A stretch of 56,375 nt of DNA from an uncultured Rothia sp. (lineage in GTDB: Bacteria; Actinomycetota; Actinomycetes; Actinomycetales; Micrococcaceae). Made by a program: the position numbers and the translations under genes. The notes below the pieces were generated by a model. It was given only the letters and a program-made list of their open reading frames with translations, was not told the origin of the DNA and made no database searches. The stretch is taken from positions 1-56,375 of the forward strand of contig CAMIIP010000008.1 in the NCBI GenBank assembly GCA_946222285.1, written 5' to 3'. Below, one piece after another: positions 1-8,507 of this stretch (positions are counted from its first letter, which is position 1; every line of letters begins with the position of its first letter).

Positions 1-44
1 TGTGGTGGGGCCGTTGTCTAGTTGGTGGGGGGTACCCCTTATGA

Positions 45-983
45 ATAAGCCTCAACGTTGCTAAGCTTCTGACCGGTCTGGGAACTAATGCCGAATACGA
101 ATATACTGAGGCTCGCCCGGACCTACACTTCTTTGGTCCTCTCAAGGTTATGGATAGAACCTTTACTAACGGTGGATCGACCGCTAAAGATATGTATAAC
201 ACCGTTCGTGAACTCACCGATTTCATTGCCGGGGACCGGCTAACGGGTCTTCGAATCGCACGCCGTCTCATTAAATATTTTGTGGGTCAGGATCAGGACT
301 ATGAATCTCTAGTACAGTCCTTAGCCACTACTTACGTAGCTAACGACACCGATATGCGCCCCGTGCTTCGCCGGCTCTTTAAATCCCCGGAATTCTTGAA
401 TTCAGGCGGAAAAACTATTCGCCGCCCCTGGTCTGTGCTGGGCTCACTGATGATTTCCGGTGACCTTCAGCTTAAGGGCACCCATAATCTTTCGTGGACT
501 AAAACTATCGATTCGGTGCTTTACAAAATGTATAGCACTCTTAAATACAGTTGCGGTATGCCTTTTGATGCGCCAGCAACCAACGGTTACGCGCTTGAGG
601 CTGAATCATGGATTAACTCCACAAGCTATGGGGTGCTAACGCAGTTTAGCCGTTTTACGAATTACATTTCTCAGTATGACGGCGCCGACGATTATGCATC
701 GATGGCGCGTTGGGCTAACGCCATCGTGTGGTCACAACGTATCGGTATCAGTCTGGGGCAGACGACGGCGCAGACCGCGGCCGCTCGCACCTTTGAGTTC
801 CTTACCGGCTACACAGCAAATAACAAAGAACTCGTGAACGCTATAGCTGTCTATGCGGTAACCCGTAATTCAATCCAGGCTACTGAAACACACCAAGCCG
901 GGAGCGAAGTCATTCAAAACGAAGACGAGGTTAATCGCCTCGTCGAAGCCGTTTTGACGACTCCTCATCTACTTCTCGCCTAA
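45..983 (+). CDS. DUF1800 family protein, 5' end missing and probably frameshifted
   Basis: This is the C-terminal part of a DUF1800 protein. The residues after base 45 read NVAKLLTG, then HFFGP, then a segment resembling the family's ARRLIKYF and FKSPEFL motifs, and end in a short C-terminal tail. The first in-frame ATG is at 150, but homology clearly extends upstream to about base 45, where a TGA at 42-44 blocks the frame. The sequence before that reads on in another frame to the window edge, so a frameshift near 42-55 is likely. DUF1800 genes normally sit just before a DUF1501 gene, as here (72 bases apart). The pair's function is unknown; related proteins are exported or cell-surface associated. 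Confidence 0.75.
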   Translation: MSLNVAKLLTGLGTNAEYEYTEARPDLHFFGPLKVMDRTFTNGGSTAKDMYNTVRELTDFIAGDRLTGLRIARRLIKYFVGQDQDYESLVQSLATTYVANDTDMRPVLRRLFKSPEFLNSGGKTIRRPWSVLGSLMISGDLQLKGTHNLSWTKTIDSVLYKMYSTLKYSCGMPFDAPATNGYALEAESWINSTSYGVLTQFSRFTNYISQYDGADDYASMARWANAIVWSQRIGISLGQTTAQTAAARTFEFLTGYTANNKELVNAIAVYAVTRNSIQATETHQAGSEVIQNEDEVNRLVEAVLTTPHLLLA

Positions 984-1054
984 GGCTAGCTACACACCTC
1001 CTGGCTCAGCACCTAGACAATTGTTGCTTTGCACGCAACCTGAAAGATTTTGTA

Positions 1055-2452
1055 ATGAAACCCCTTAACACTCTCTTCCTTAAAGACGATAATCTGCACC
1101 AGGTGCACCATCACTCCGGTGACGATAGCCGGAACTTCCTCGTCGATATCGAAACAGGAGAAACCACTAACTCTATGACCAGGGCTAACCAGATTGCCCT
1201 GGAGCGAATGCAGAAGCGGGAGGGAAAACGCGGTTTTTCGCGTCGTACCTTATTAGGCGGAGCAGGTATCGGCGTCCTTTCGCTCAGCTCTTTGATGCTG
1301 ACCGAGTCTTTTCAGCCTCGCTATGCCTACGCCGATACTCCGCTGGGAGATGGCACCGTGCTAGTGGTTGTGTATCTTCGCGGTGGTGCTGACGGGCTTT
1401 CTCTGGTAACTCCCTATAACGATTCCTATTACACTGCTAACCGCAGGTCTACTGTTAAGGACCCCACTATGAGTGGGGCTCACATTCTTAGCGATACGTT
1501 TATGCTTGCCCCCGAAATGAAGGGTCTGAAAACTGCGTGGCTTGCCGGGGACCTATCGATTGCGCACTCTGTAGGTATTGATAACAACACCCGCTCCCAC
1601 TTTACTAATTACACTGAATCGGACCGGTCGGCGCCGGTGCAGTATAAGACCGGTTGGCTGGCACGTTTGCTCGATACTACGACGGATAATCAGTCCCAGT
1701 TCCGGGCATTCTCCCGTTCATCTCGGGTTGCAGGTGCTTTCTACGGATCTGATCGCGAGGTGCTTGCTATCAACAGCTTTGATACTTTTAAGCCCGTCAC
1801 GATGATGAAAGATAAAGACACCATCAACGCCGCTGCCAACCGCATTGCCCAGTCAGTGGGCGGAGCTTTAGGGGATACGGCGAAGCTTACTCTCAACGCT
1901 ATGGGCGAAGTGCAGGATATGACCGACGCCGGCTATACGCCTCAAAACGGTGCCGTTTATCCTAAGAGTGACCTGGGTCAGGGAATGCAAGATATTGCCC
2001 AGATTCTCAAAGCGGACAAGGGTGTGCAGGTGGTTACGGTTGACCAGGGTGACTGGGATACTCACCGTGGCCAGGCTGAGCGAGTTAATACTCTGGCGCA
2101 AGAGCTTGGTGAATCGCTCGGGGCTTTCTATCAAGATATGGGTGCGGTTCGGATGCAGAAAGTGGTGATGACAGTCTCTGAGTTTGGTCGAACCACTATT
2201 GAAAATGAGTCTGAGGGCACCGACCACGGTGCAGGCAATTTCTCTTTCATTCTTTCAGGAAAAGCAACGGGTAAAATCGCCGGTGGCTCCTGGGCTGGGC
2301 TGAAAAATGGTCAGGATAAAGATAACGTGATTCTCACCGACTATCGCTCGCTCGCCGCTGAAGTCATGAAGAAGGGTCTAGGGGTTGACGACACGCGAAT
2401 CGCTCAAATTTTTCCCTCCTTCACTCCTGCACCGGTAGGGGTTCTGGCTTAG
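1055..2452 (+). CDS. DUF1501 family protein with twin-arginine signal
   Basis: The protein has a Tat-type signal: Ser-Arg-Arg-Thr-Leu-Leu-Gly-Gly at residues 62-69, a hydrophobic stretch to about residue 82 and an Ala-Tyr-Ala cleavage site near 91-93. The mature part matches the DUF1501 family (YLRGGADGLS near the start of the domain; DQGDWDTH and SEFGRT later), which belongs to the alkaline phosphatase-like fold and is exported folded. As called, about 60 residues precede the twin arginines, which is long; Met41 (base 1175) or Met52 (base 1208) could be the real start, and the upstream ATG has only a weak ribosome site. It forms a two-gene unit with the DUF1800 gene. The enzymatic role is not known. 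Confidence 0.85.
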   Translation: MKPLNTLFLKDDNLHQVHHHSGDDSRNFLVDIETGETTNSMTRANQIALERMQKREGKRGFSRRTLLGGAGIGVLSLSSLMLTESFQPRYAYADTPLGDGTVLVVVYLRGGADGLSLVTPYNDSYYTANRRSTVKDPTMSGAHILSDTFMLAPEMKGLKTAWLAGDLSIAHSVGIDNNTRSHFTNYTESDRSAPVQYKTGWLARLLDTTTDNQSQFRAFSRSSRVAGAFYGSDREVLAINSFDTFKPVTMMKDKDTINAAANRIAQSVGGALGDTAKLTLNAMGEVQDMTDAGYTPQNGAVYPKSDLGQGMQDIAQILKADKGVQVVTVDQGDWDTHRGQAERVNTLAQELGESLGAFYQDMGAVRMQKVVMTVSEFGRTTIENESEGTDHGAGNFSFILSGKATGKIAGGSWAGLKNGQDKDNVILTDYRSLAAEVMKKGLGVDDTRIAQIFPSFTPAPVGVLA

Positions 2453-2505
2453 TAAGGGAAAGATTTTTTGGGGGACGCGAATCGGGAAAGGGTAAAATAA
2501 AATCC

Positions 2506-2829
2506 ATGATTTTTAAGGCCGTGGGCGATTCGCGCCCCTACCCGGAGCACAATCTTTCCCTCTCTGACTGGGGGAAGATTGCGCCCGAGCAAGTTCGCTT
2601 AAATCAACTCATCACTACTCAAAAGAATATGAACCTTGAGACTCTTCTTGATGAAGATTCCACCTTTTACGGTGATCTTTTCCCCCACGTGGTGCGGTAC
2701 GGTGGGCATCTTTACTTAGAAGACGGCGTACATCGAGCTTTACGCTCTGCCTTGCAACGCCGCGTGGTTATGTATGCACGAATACTTGATTTAGACCGAC
2801 TACACCCGGGGTTACTCAACCCCACATAA
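2506..2829 (+). CDS. Conserved small actinobacterial protein, ParB-like fold suspected
   Basis: A 107-residue protein that opens MIFKAVGDSRPYPEH and contains LDEDSTFYGDLFPHVVRYGG followed by LEDGVHRALRSALQRR. This layout (a substrate-like strand, then D-G-x-H-R-x-x-A) resembles ParB/Srx-type nuclease folds, and close relatives are common as hypothetical proteins in Micrococcaceae. No function can be assigned. A TAAAAT hexamer at 2493-2498 lies 7 bases before the ATG, so the message may be leaderless. It converges on the TetR gene, with 31 bases between the stop codons and no clear terminator. Confidence 0.75.
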   Translation: MIFKAVGDSRPYPEHNLSLSDWGKIAPEQVRLNQLITTQKNMNLETLLDEDSTFYGDLFPHVVRYGGHLYLEDGVHRALRSALQRRVVMYARILDLDRLHPGLLNPT

Positions 2830-2860
2830 ATAAGGGGCAAGAAGTCAGGACAGCAGGATT

Positions 2861-3529
2861 CTAAGAGACAGCGCTGAGAATTGGCTCCGAGCGTCCGTCT
2901 AAACGTGCGGGGCGACCGGTAGCATCGAACTGCGCGCCCAAGCCCATCTGAATAAAACGGATGGTTGAATCTATGTGGCGTTGACGTGCTGATGCATCGG
3001 GAGCCTCATCGGTGCGGTCTGCCGATGAAGCAAGAGAGCCGTGAACCAGCTGAGCCATCTGGCGAATATCGTTTTCAGGAATGAACTTCTGCGCCATTGC
3101 CTCGCTGAGTATCTGGGAGAGAACTCGCTGCAGTTCGCTCACATGTTTGCCTAAGCGTGCGAAAGATTCGGGGGAGAGCACTGAGCGCATGGCAGGACCG
3201 GGAGGCATATGGTGAACGGAGAGACGCTCAATTTCCAGACGAATATATACTGCTAGCTTTTCAATGGGATTAGTAACTCCTTCTACACCTTCTTCGAGGT
3301 CTTTCAGGAATTTATCGGTTTCGTCCATTGCGTAGGCAACGAGAAGTTCACCCATATCTGCGAAGTAGTTATATACAGCGGTACGGCCGATACCAGCGTG
3401 TTTGGCAACGTCTGTCATCGTCAGACCGGGAAGACCACGAGAGTACAGAAGGCGACCAAACGAATCGAGGATAGCGCGTTTGGTATTTTCGCGTTGTGCG
3501 GCATTGGTGGCGGCTGAAATTCTAGGCAT
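2861..3529 (-). CDS. TetR/AcrR family transcriptional regulator
   Basis: A 222-residue one-component repressor. The N-terminal helix-turn-helix is at about residues 37-56 (TMTDVAKHAGIGRTAVYNYF), followed by a larger ligand-binding domain with no recognisable ligand signature. The gene is divergent from the pyridoxal kinase gene. The 127-base gap holds a nested symmetric dyad (3531-3586) that is an obvious candidate for its own operator. It probably represses itself and perhaps pdxK. The HTH and length are typical of the family; the target is an inference from position. Confidence 0.9.
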   Translation of the reverse strand: MPRISAATNAAQRENTKRAILDSFGRLLYSRGLPGLTMTDVAKHAGIGRTAVYNYFADMGELLVAYAMDETDKFLKDLEEGVEGVTNPIEKLAVYIRLEIERLSVHHMPPGPAMRSVLSPESFARLGKHVSELQRVLSQILSEAMAQKFIPENDIRQMAQLVHGSLASSADRTDEAPDASARQRHIDSTIRFIQMGLGAQFDATGRPARLDGRSEPILSAVS

Positions 3530-3530
3530 A

Positions 3531-3586
3531 CTGACACTTTATCTCCTTTTGTCACTAATTGGTGACAAAATAGACTAAAGTGTCAG
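3531..3586. promoter_or_regulatory. Nested dyad operator between tetR and pdxK, with promoter
   Basis: Two concentric inverted repeats share one centre. Outer arms of 11 bp (CTGACACTTTA at 3531-3541, TAAAGTGTCAG at 3576-3586) and inner arms of 9 bp (TTTTGTCAC at 3547-3555, GTGACAAAA at 3562-3570) are each separated by exactly 5 bases on both sides. A plus-strand promoter TTGTCA (3549-3554), 16 bases, TAGACT (3571-3576) lies inside, so binding would block pdxK transcription. The dyad begins one base beyond the tetR start codon. Confidence 0.7.
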
Positions 3587-3656
3587 AGACTTCTCAGGTT
3601 GAACATACGCCCGGCGCTGTTGAGTTATTTCCTGGTGAAGGAGTTTAATAAACACT

Positions 3657-4460
3657 ATGACTAATCCTCCTTTTGTACTCACCATCGCAGGCAACGAAGC
3701 AACCGGTGGCGCAGGTGCCCAAGCAGATCTTAAAACCTTCCAGGCGCTCGGCGTCTTCGGATCTCTTGCTCTGACCTGTATCGTCTCTTTCGACCCCAAG
3801 CACAACTGGGATCACCGCTTCATGCCGATTCCCGCCCAGGTTATCCACGACCAGCTCGAAGCCGCCCATGCCGCATACAACCTGGACGCCGTCAAAATCG
3901 GTATGTTGGGCACCCCTGAAACCATCGAAACCGTCGCTAAGTTCCTTTCAGAAAACAAGCCTAGGGATCTAGTGCTTGACCCCGTTCTGATCTGCAAAGG
4001 CCAGGAGCCCGGTGCCGCACTCGATACCGACAACGCCCTTAAAGAGCACATCCTGCCCCTGGCAACCTTTATTACGCCTAACCACTTCGAGTCGCTCTCG
4101 CTCTCCGGTATGGAGAAAATCGAGAACACTGAAGACCTTATCGAAGCAGCAAAAATTATCCACGAAAAGTCCGGTGCAGCGGTTCTCGCCAAAGGGTCGA
4201 TTTGCCTTGAAGGTGAGAGTGCCATCGACGTTTTCTATGATGGGCAAACCCTCGAAATCCTCGAAACTCCCAAAGTGGGTGACGACGTCGCAGTAGCCGG
4301 TGCCGGCTGCTCCCTGGCCGCGGCAATTGCCGCCGAGCTTGCTCTGGGTAAAACTCCGCTAGAAGCGGCCCGCGCCGCCAAAGAATTCGTTACCGAAGGT
4401 ATCAGACAGCGCATCCACTCTAAGGCTCCCTTCGATGCGTTGCGTCAGATGAACCGATAA
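3657..4460 (+). CDS. pdxK: Pyridoxal/pyridoxine kinase of the ThiD-like type
   Basis: A 267-residue ribokinase-fold kinase that phosphorylates vitamin B6 vitamers (or hydroxymethylpyrimidine) with ATP in the cytosol. Near the N-terminus it has AGNEATGGAGAQADLKTF, the substrate-binding segment of the ThiD/PdxK group. Near the C-terminus VAGAGCSLAAA carries Gly-Ala-Gly-Cys where ribokinases have Gly-Ala-Gly-Asp, as in Gram-positive PdxK and ThiD. No thi genes are nearby, so PdxK is preferred over ThiD, but the two are hard to separate by sequence alone. AAGGAG lies about 13 bases before the ATG. The gene is probably controlled by the dyad shared with the TetR gene. Confidence 0.8.
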   Translation: MTNPPFVLTIAGNEATGGAGAQADLKTFQALGVFGSLALTCIVSFDPKHNWDHRFMPIPAQVIHDQLEAAHAAYNLDAVKIGMLGTPETIETVAKFLSENKPRDLVLDPVLICKGQEPGAALDTDNALKEHILPLATFITPNHFESLSLSGMEKIENTEDLIEAAKIIHEKSGAAVLAKGSICLEGESAIDVFYDGQTLEILETPKVGDDVAVAGAGCSLAAAIAAELALGKTPLEAARAAKEFVTEGIRQRIHSKAPFDALRQMNR

Positions 4461-4471
4461 AGGCGGGAAAG

Positions 4472-4500
4472 TATTCAAAAGGTTGACCACCTTTTGAATA
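4472..4500 (+). terminator. Hairpin terminator after pdxK
   Basis: A perfect 12-bp stem (TATTCAAAAGGT at 4472-4483 with its complement at 4489-4500), a 5-base loop and a T-rich tail (AACTTTCTT). It starts 11 bases after the pdxK stop codon. Confidence 0.75.
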
Positions 4501-4522
4501 ACTTTCTTCATAATCTTTCCGT

Positions 4523-4561
4523 GCGATAAGCTATAAATCGCTCGGGTGGCAGGCGAGCACC
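4523..4561 (+). other. Overlapping hairpins in the yhhQ leader
   Basis: GCGAT/ATCGC (4523-4527 with 4537-4541) and GCTCG/CGAGC (4540-4544 with 4554-4558) share two bases, so both cannot close fully at once. A third option pairs GGTG 4545-4548 with CACC 4558-4561. It lies 35 bases before yhhQ. It does not match the preQ1-I consensus. It may be an unremarkable leader. Confidence 0.25.
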
Positions 4562-4595
4562 TTTCTTATACCTTCTCGCAACGAAAGAACAGATT

Positions 4596-5324
4596 GTGTC
4601 TACATCGCAGCATTTCGCCATGCCTAGCCCGGACTCTGTAAGCACTGATCCTGTAGGTTCAGAAACGCAGGTGTTCGCGCGTCCGTCTAGAACCTACTTT
4701 GATTTTCTATTGGGTGCCTCGGCTATCGTTCTGATTCTTTCTAATATTGGAGCTACCAAGGGCATTACCTTCGGTTCCATCATTACCGATGGCGGTTTCT
4801 TCCTCTTTCCGCTGGCCTACGTTATTGGCGACATTATCTCGGAAATCTATGGCTTCAAGCGCGCTCGCACAGCGATTCTGTTCAGTTTCTGCTCGGCAAT
4901 TTTTGCCAGCCTCGTTTTTTGGATACTCATTGCCCTACCTGGTGCTGACTTCTACGAAAACCAAGAAGCCCTCGAAGCTGTGCTAGGTCCGGTGCCGCTG
5001 ATTGTGGGCGGCTCGCTCTTGGGCTACCTGGCTGGTCAATTGCTGAACTCCTGGGTGATGGTTGCCATGCGTAAGCGTTTTCAGGGTCGTTTTCTGGTGG
5101 GCAGACTGGTAGGTTCAACGCTTGCCGGTGAACTGGTGGATACGCTTATTTTCTGCGCGGTTGCCGCTCCCATCCTTGGAATTACAACTTTTGGCGAGTT
5201 CTTTAACTACTTTATCTACGGCTATATCTATAAGTGCCTGGCTGAAGTTATTCTGATGCCTATTACCGTGCCGGTTATCGGTTGGTTCAAGCGCAATGAA
5301 CCCACCTACCCTCGCCAAAAATAA
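4596..5324 (+). CDS. yhhQ: Queuosine precursor transporter, YhhQ/VUT family
   Basis: A 242-residue integral membrane protein of the YhhQ (vitamin uptake-like) family, which imports preQ1, preQ0 or queuine. Family-typical segments are visible: SNIGATKGITFG near residue 49, ITDGGFFLFPLAYVIGDIISEIYGF, and SWVMVAMRKRFQGRF. About six membrane segments can be drawn. A short hydrophilic tail of about 30 residues precedes the first. Translation starts at GTG 4596. The tRNA-guanine transglycosylase gene tgt is 7 kb downstream on the other strand, and no queuosine synthesis genes are visible, so salvage of a precursor is the likely role. Confidence 0.85.
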   Translation: MSTSQHFAMPSPDSVSTDPVGSETQVFARPSRTYFDFLLGASAIVLILSNIGATKGITFGSIITDGGFFLFPLAYVIGDIISEIYGFKRARTAILFSFCSAIFASLVFWILIALPGADFYENQEALEAVLGPVPLIVGGSLLGYLAGQLLNSWVMVAMRKRFQGRFLVGRLVGSTLAGELVDTLIFCAVAAPILGITTFGEFFNYFIYGYIYKCLAEVILMPITVPVIGWFKRNEPTYPRQK

Positions 5325-5522
5325 AAATGAACTCACGGCGATGAGACGCATTACTGATTCAGCTCTCAAACCGCGTAGTATTGCTCAAATGTGCGTGAGG
5401 GTTGGGTATCAGTGCATGAACGCCCGATTCGCGCCAGATAATCTGTCTTTTCCTAGACTGCTAGATGTGTGATGTATATCATAAATTAACTTTACTCATC
5501 CTGTTCAAAGAAAGTAGTATCC

Positions 5523-6962
5523 GTGAGCACACACTCAACGGAAGAGCAAACAGGTAGCCTTGCTCGTTCCCTCTCCCACGGTCAGATGACCATGATTGCC
5601 CTCGGCCTGGCAGTAGGTACCGGCCTCTTTCTCGGGTCAGGTGGAGCCATCAAAATCGCTGGTCCCGCCGTCATCATTTCCTACGCCATTGGCTCGCTCA
5701 TCGCTGCCATTATTGGTGCTTGTGCAGGTGAAATGGCCGTGCGCTATCCAGTGCGCGGCGGCTTCGGCACTATCGCCGGCAAATTTATTAGCCCTTACGC
5801 GGGCTACCTCACCCGCTGGGCCTACTGGGCAACGACGGTGCCCCTAGCCGGTGCAGAACTGGTTGCGGTTGGTCAATACATGACCTACTGGTGGCCTCAG
5901 ATTCCCATATGGATCTGGGTAGTAGTTTCCGCTCTTATTATCGTGGGGCTTAACTTCGCCAGCGTGAACTCTTTTGGAACCCTGGAATTTTTCCTCTCCT
6001 CTATCAAAGTTATTGCGGTTATTGCCTTCATTATTTTTGGTCTAGTTCTCGTTTTCTTCGGGCTACCCAGCGTGGAACCCTCCGGCCTTACTAATCTCGC
6101 TAACGATGACGGATTCGTGCCCAACGGCATCTCCTCTATCTGGTTGGCACTGGCTGTGGTGATGTTCTCTTTCGGTGGTATCGAGCTGATTTCAGTCTCA
6201 GCAGCAGAAGCAAAAGATCCGGTACGTTCGGTTCGTTCGGCAGCTAAAGCAATGATGTGGCGTCTAGCTTTCTTCTACGTGCTCTCGCTGCTCGTCGTCG
6301 TCGCCCTGATTCCCTGGCGGCAAGCTGCCAACATGCAGGGTGAACTGGAAACCTCTCCTTTTGTGGCTGTGTTCTCACAGATGCACATTCCCTTTATCGC
6401 CGGAATTACTAACTTTGTGGTGCTCATAGCAGCGCTATCCGGTGCGAATGCTGCTCTCTACGCGGCTACTCGCCAGCTTCATTCTCTTGGTTCTGAGAGG
6501 ATGGCTCCGCGGGCTTTTGCTCGCACTAACGGTCGTGGCGTGCCCGTCAAAGCGCTGGCGCTCTCCACCTTAGGCGCCGTGGTCGCCGTAGTTTTGGCGA
6601 TCTCTAATGTGGGCGGAATCTTCACCTACATGATGGCGCTGGTAACCGTGTGTGTGCTGGTAGTTTGGGCAATGATTCTGATCTCCTATGTCTCCTACCG
6701 GAAGAAGGAAGGCACAAGTTCGCCCTTTAACGTCTGGGGCGGAAGCGCTACAGCCCTACTGGGTCTCCTCGGCGTGATTTCTACTTTCGTTGCCATGTTC
6801 TTTGTGGGTAATATGACCGCTTCTGTACTCGTAGGATTGGGCTTTTTTGTACTCATTACCATCGTCTACTTCGCCGGTGTGAATAAGCAGCTTGCGCCTA
6901 ATGACGATGCTTTCAACGAAGCGAAAACCTTGACGGCACAGCAGCCCATCATCAAGAAATAA
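5523..6962 (+). CDS. Amino acid permease, APC superfamily
   Basis: A 479-residue transporter with about 12 membrane segments. The N-terminus (LSHGQMTMIALGLAVGTGLF) holds the substrate-binding G-x-G-T-G-L unwound helix of the amino acid transporter (AAT) family, and GACAGEMAVRYPVRGGF follows in TM2-TM3. It imports amino acids by proton symport in known relatives (GABA, D-Ala/D-Ser/Gly, Phe, His), and the exact substrate cannot be told. It starts with GTG 5523 after AAAGAAAG. The next gene is a close paralogue, so the two arose by tandem duplication. Confidence 0.88.
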   Translation: MSTHSTEEQTGSLARSLSHGQMTMIALGLAVGTGLFLGSGGAIKIAGPAVIISYAIGSLIAAIIGACAGEMAVRYPVRGGFGTIAGKFISPYAGYLTRWAYWATTVPLAGAELVAVGQYMTYWWPQIPIWIWVVVSALIIVGLNFASVNSFGTLEFFLSSIKVIAVIAFIIFGLVLVFFGLPSVEPSGLTNLANDDGFVPNGISSIWLALAVVMFSFGGIELISVSAAEAKDPVRSVRSAAKAMMWRLAFFYVLSLLVVVALIPWRQAANMQGELETSPFVAVFSQMHIPFIAGITNFVVLIAALSGANAALYAATRQLHSLGSERMAPRAFARTNGRGVPVKALALSTLGAVVAVVLAISNVGGIFTYMMALVTVCVLVVWAMILISYVSYRKKEGTSSPFNVWGGSATALLGLLGVISTFVAMFFVGNMTASVLVGLGFFVLITIVYFAGVNKQLAPNDDAFNEAKTLTAQQPIIKK

Positions 6963-6967
6963 GCCGG

Positions 6968-6992
6968 GAACCCCGCCAGCGGCGCGGGGTTC
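6968..6992 (+). terminator. GC-rich hairpin between the two permease genes
   Basis: A 9-bp stem (GAACCCCGC at 6968-6976 with its complement at 6984-6992) sits 6 bases after the first permease stop. The tail (TTCATCACCC) has few T residues, so it may be an attenuator or mRNA-stabilising hairpin rather than a full terminator. Confidence 0.5.
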
Positions 6993-7016
6993 TTCATCAC
7001 CCTGAAACAGGAATTC

Positions 7017-8450
7017 ATGACTTCTCAAAAACCCCAGGCACCGGTTGAAGAACCTCGCAATCTCACACGTTCTCTGACTCACGGGCAGATGACGATGATT
7101 GTGCTCGGATCAGCGCTCGGCACCGGTCTCTTTCTCGGTTCCGGTACCGCGATTCAGCTTGCCGGTCCTGCCGTTATCCTCTCTTACGCCATTGGCTCGA
7201 TTCTTGCCGCTATTATCGGCGGAGCCACCGGCGAGATGGCTGTTCACACGCCCGTGCGAGGTGGCTTTGGCACCATCGCCGCTAAATATTTGGGACCTTT
7301 TGCGGGATTTCTGACTCGCTGGGCTTACTGGACCTGCACCATGATTATCACCGGTATTGAATTAGTAGCGGTAGGCTCTTACCTCAAATTCTGGTGGTCT
7401 GAGCTGCCTCTCTGGGTAGGAATCGTGGTCTTTGGCGTAGTCATTATTCTGCTCAATGTACGGAGCGTGAAATACTTTGGTACCACCGAATTCTTTCTGT
7501 CCTCTATCAAGGTGATAGCTCTGACCGCCTTTATTCTGGTGGGCCTGTGCTTGATTTTCTTCGGACTACCTGGACACTCAGCTACCGGTGCCTCAAACCT
7601 CACCAATGACGGCGGATTCATGCCCCACGGATTTAGCTCCGTCTGGCTTTCGCTGGCTGTAGTGATGTTCTCTTTCGGCGGTATCGAAATGATTTCGATT
7701 TCGGCGGCAGAAGCCAAAGATCCCGCTCGCTCGGTGCGAACATCTGCTAAAGCCATGATGTGGCGACTCGCCACTTTCTACGTGCTCGCTATGTTCGTCG
7801 TCGTTGCCGTTATTCCCTGGGCTCAGGCATCCCAGCTTGACGGCACGGTAGAGACTTCGCCCTTTGTGCGAGTCTTCTCCGAACTGGGTATTCCGGCGAT
7901 TGCAACCCTCACCAACCTGGTAGTCCTGGTGGCTGCGCTCTCGGCAGCCAACGCCAATCTCTACGCGGGAACCCGCTTGATGCACTCGTTGGCTTCTGAC
8001 AAAATGGCGCCTGCCGCTTTGGCGCACGTGACTTCTCACGGTATTCCCGCCCGCGCCATGTGGGTTTCGACCCTCGGCGTGGTGCTGGCTGTGATTTTGG
8101 CAGTCTTTAAACCGGGTTCGGCTTTTGGCACAATGATGACGCTGACCATGGTTGCCGCGCTCACCGTGTGGGTACTGATTCTGCTGGCTTATATGGCCTT
8201 CAAACGTGTGGAGGGCAATTCCTCTGCCTTTCGCGTGTGGGGCGGTCGGGTAACGGCAGGTATCGGGATTCTGGTGCTCTTTGCCATCTGGGCAGCGCTC
8301 TTTGCCATGCAGGGTAACTCGACCCCGGCGATTGTGGGCGTGATCTACTTTTTGATTCTGACTATGATTTATTTCGCGGCTATCCGTAAGGTTCAAGAGC
8401 CCGACGACGCCGCATTCGCTGAAGCTCGTGAGGCAAGCTCGGGGCAGTAG
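7017..8450 (+). CDS. Amino acid permease, APC superfamily (tandem paralogue)
   Basis: A 477-residue paralogue of the preceding permease, collinear along its full length. The shared blocks include LTHGQMTMI..GTGLFLGSG, GGFGTIAAKYLGPFAGFLTRWAYW and VMFSFGGIE.ISISAAEAKDPARSVR. The substrate is unknown. It starts 54 bases after the upstream paralogue, and a GC-rich hairpin lies in the gap, so the two can share a message. Divergence is greatest in TM3 and in the C-terminal third, which suggests different substrate preferences after duplication. Confidence 0.88.
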   Translation: MTSQKPQAPVEEPRNLTRSLTHGQMTMIVLGSALGTGLFLGSGTAIQLAGPAVILSYAIGSILAAIIGGATGEMAVHTPVRGGFGTIAAKYLGPFAGFLTRWAYWTCTMIITGIELVAVGSYLKFWWSELPLWVGIVVFGVVIILLNVRSVKYFGTTEFFLSSIKVIALTAFILVGLCLIFFGLPGHSATGASNLTNDGGFMPHGFSSVWLSLAVVMFSFGGIEMISISAAEAKDPARSVRTSAKAMMWRLATFYVLAMFVVVAVIPWAQASQLDGTVETSPFVRVFSELGIPAIATLTNLVVLVAALSAANANLYAGTRLMHSLASDKMAPAALAHVTSHGIPARAMWVSTLGVVLAVILAVFKPGSAFGTMMTLTMVAALTVWVLILLAYMAFKRVEGNSSAFRVWGGRVTAGIGILVLFAIWAALFAMQGNSTPAIVGVIYFLILTMIYFAAIRKVQEPDDAAFAEAREASSGQ

Positions 8451-8507
8451 GGCGCCGAAAGCACGTGCACTTCGCCGGTCGCCCTCGTCTGCGTCGAGCT
8501 CAACACC

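Noticed and set aside
4461..4595. preQ1-I riboswitch before yhhQ
   Set aside because: No match to the compact aptamer's stem and A-rich tail could be found; only unrelated hairpins are seen.
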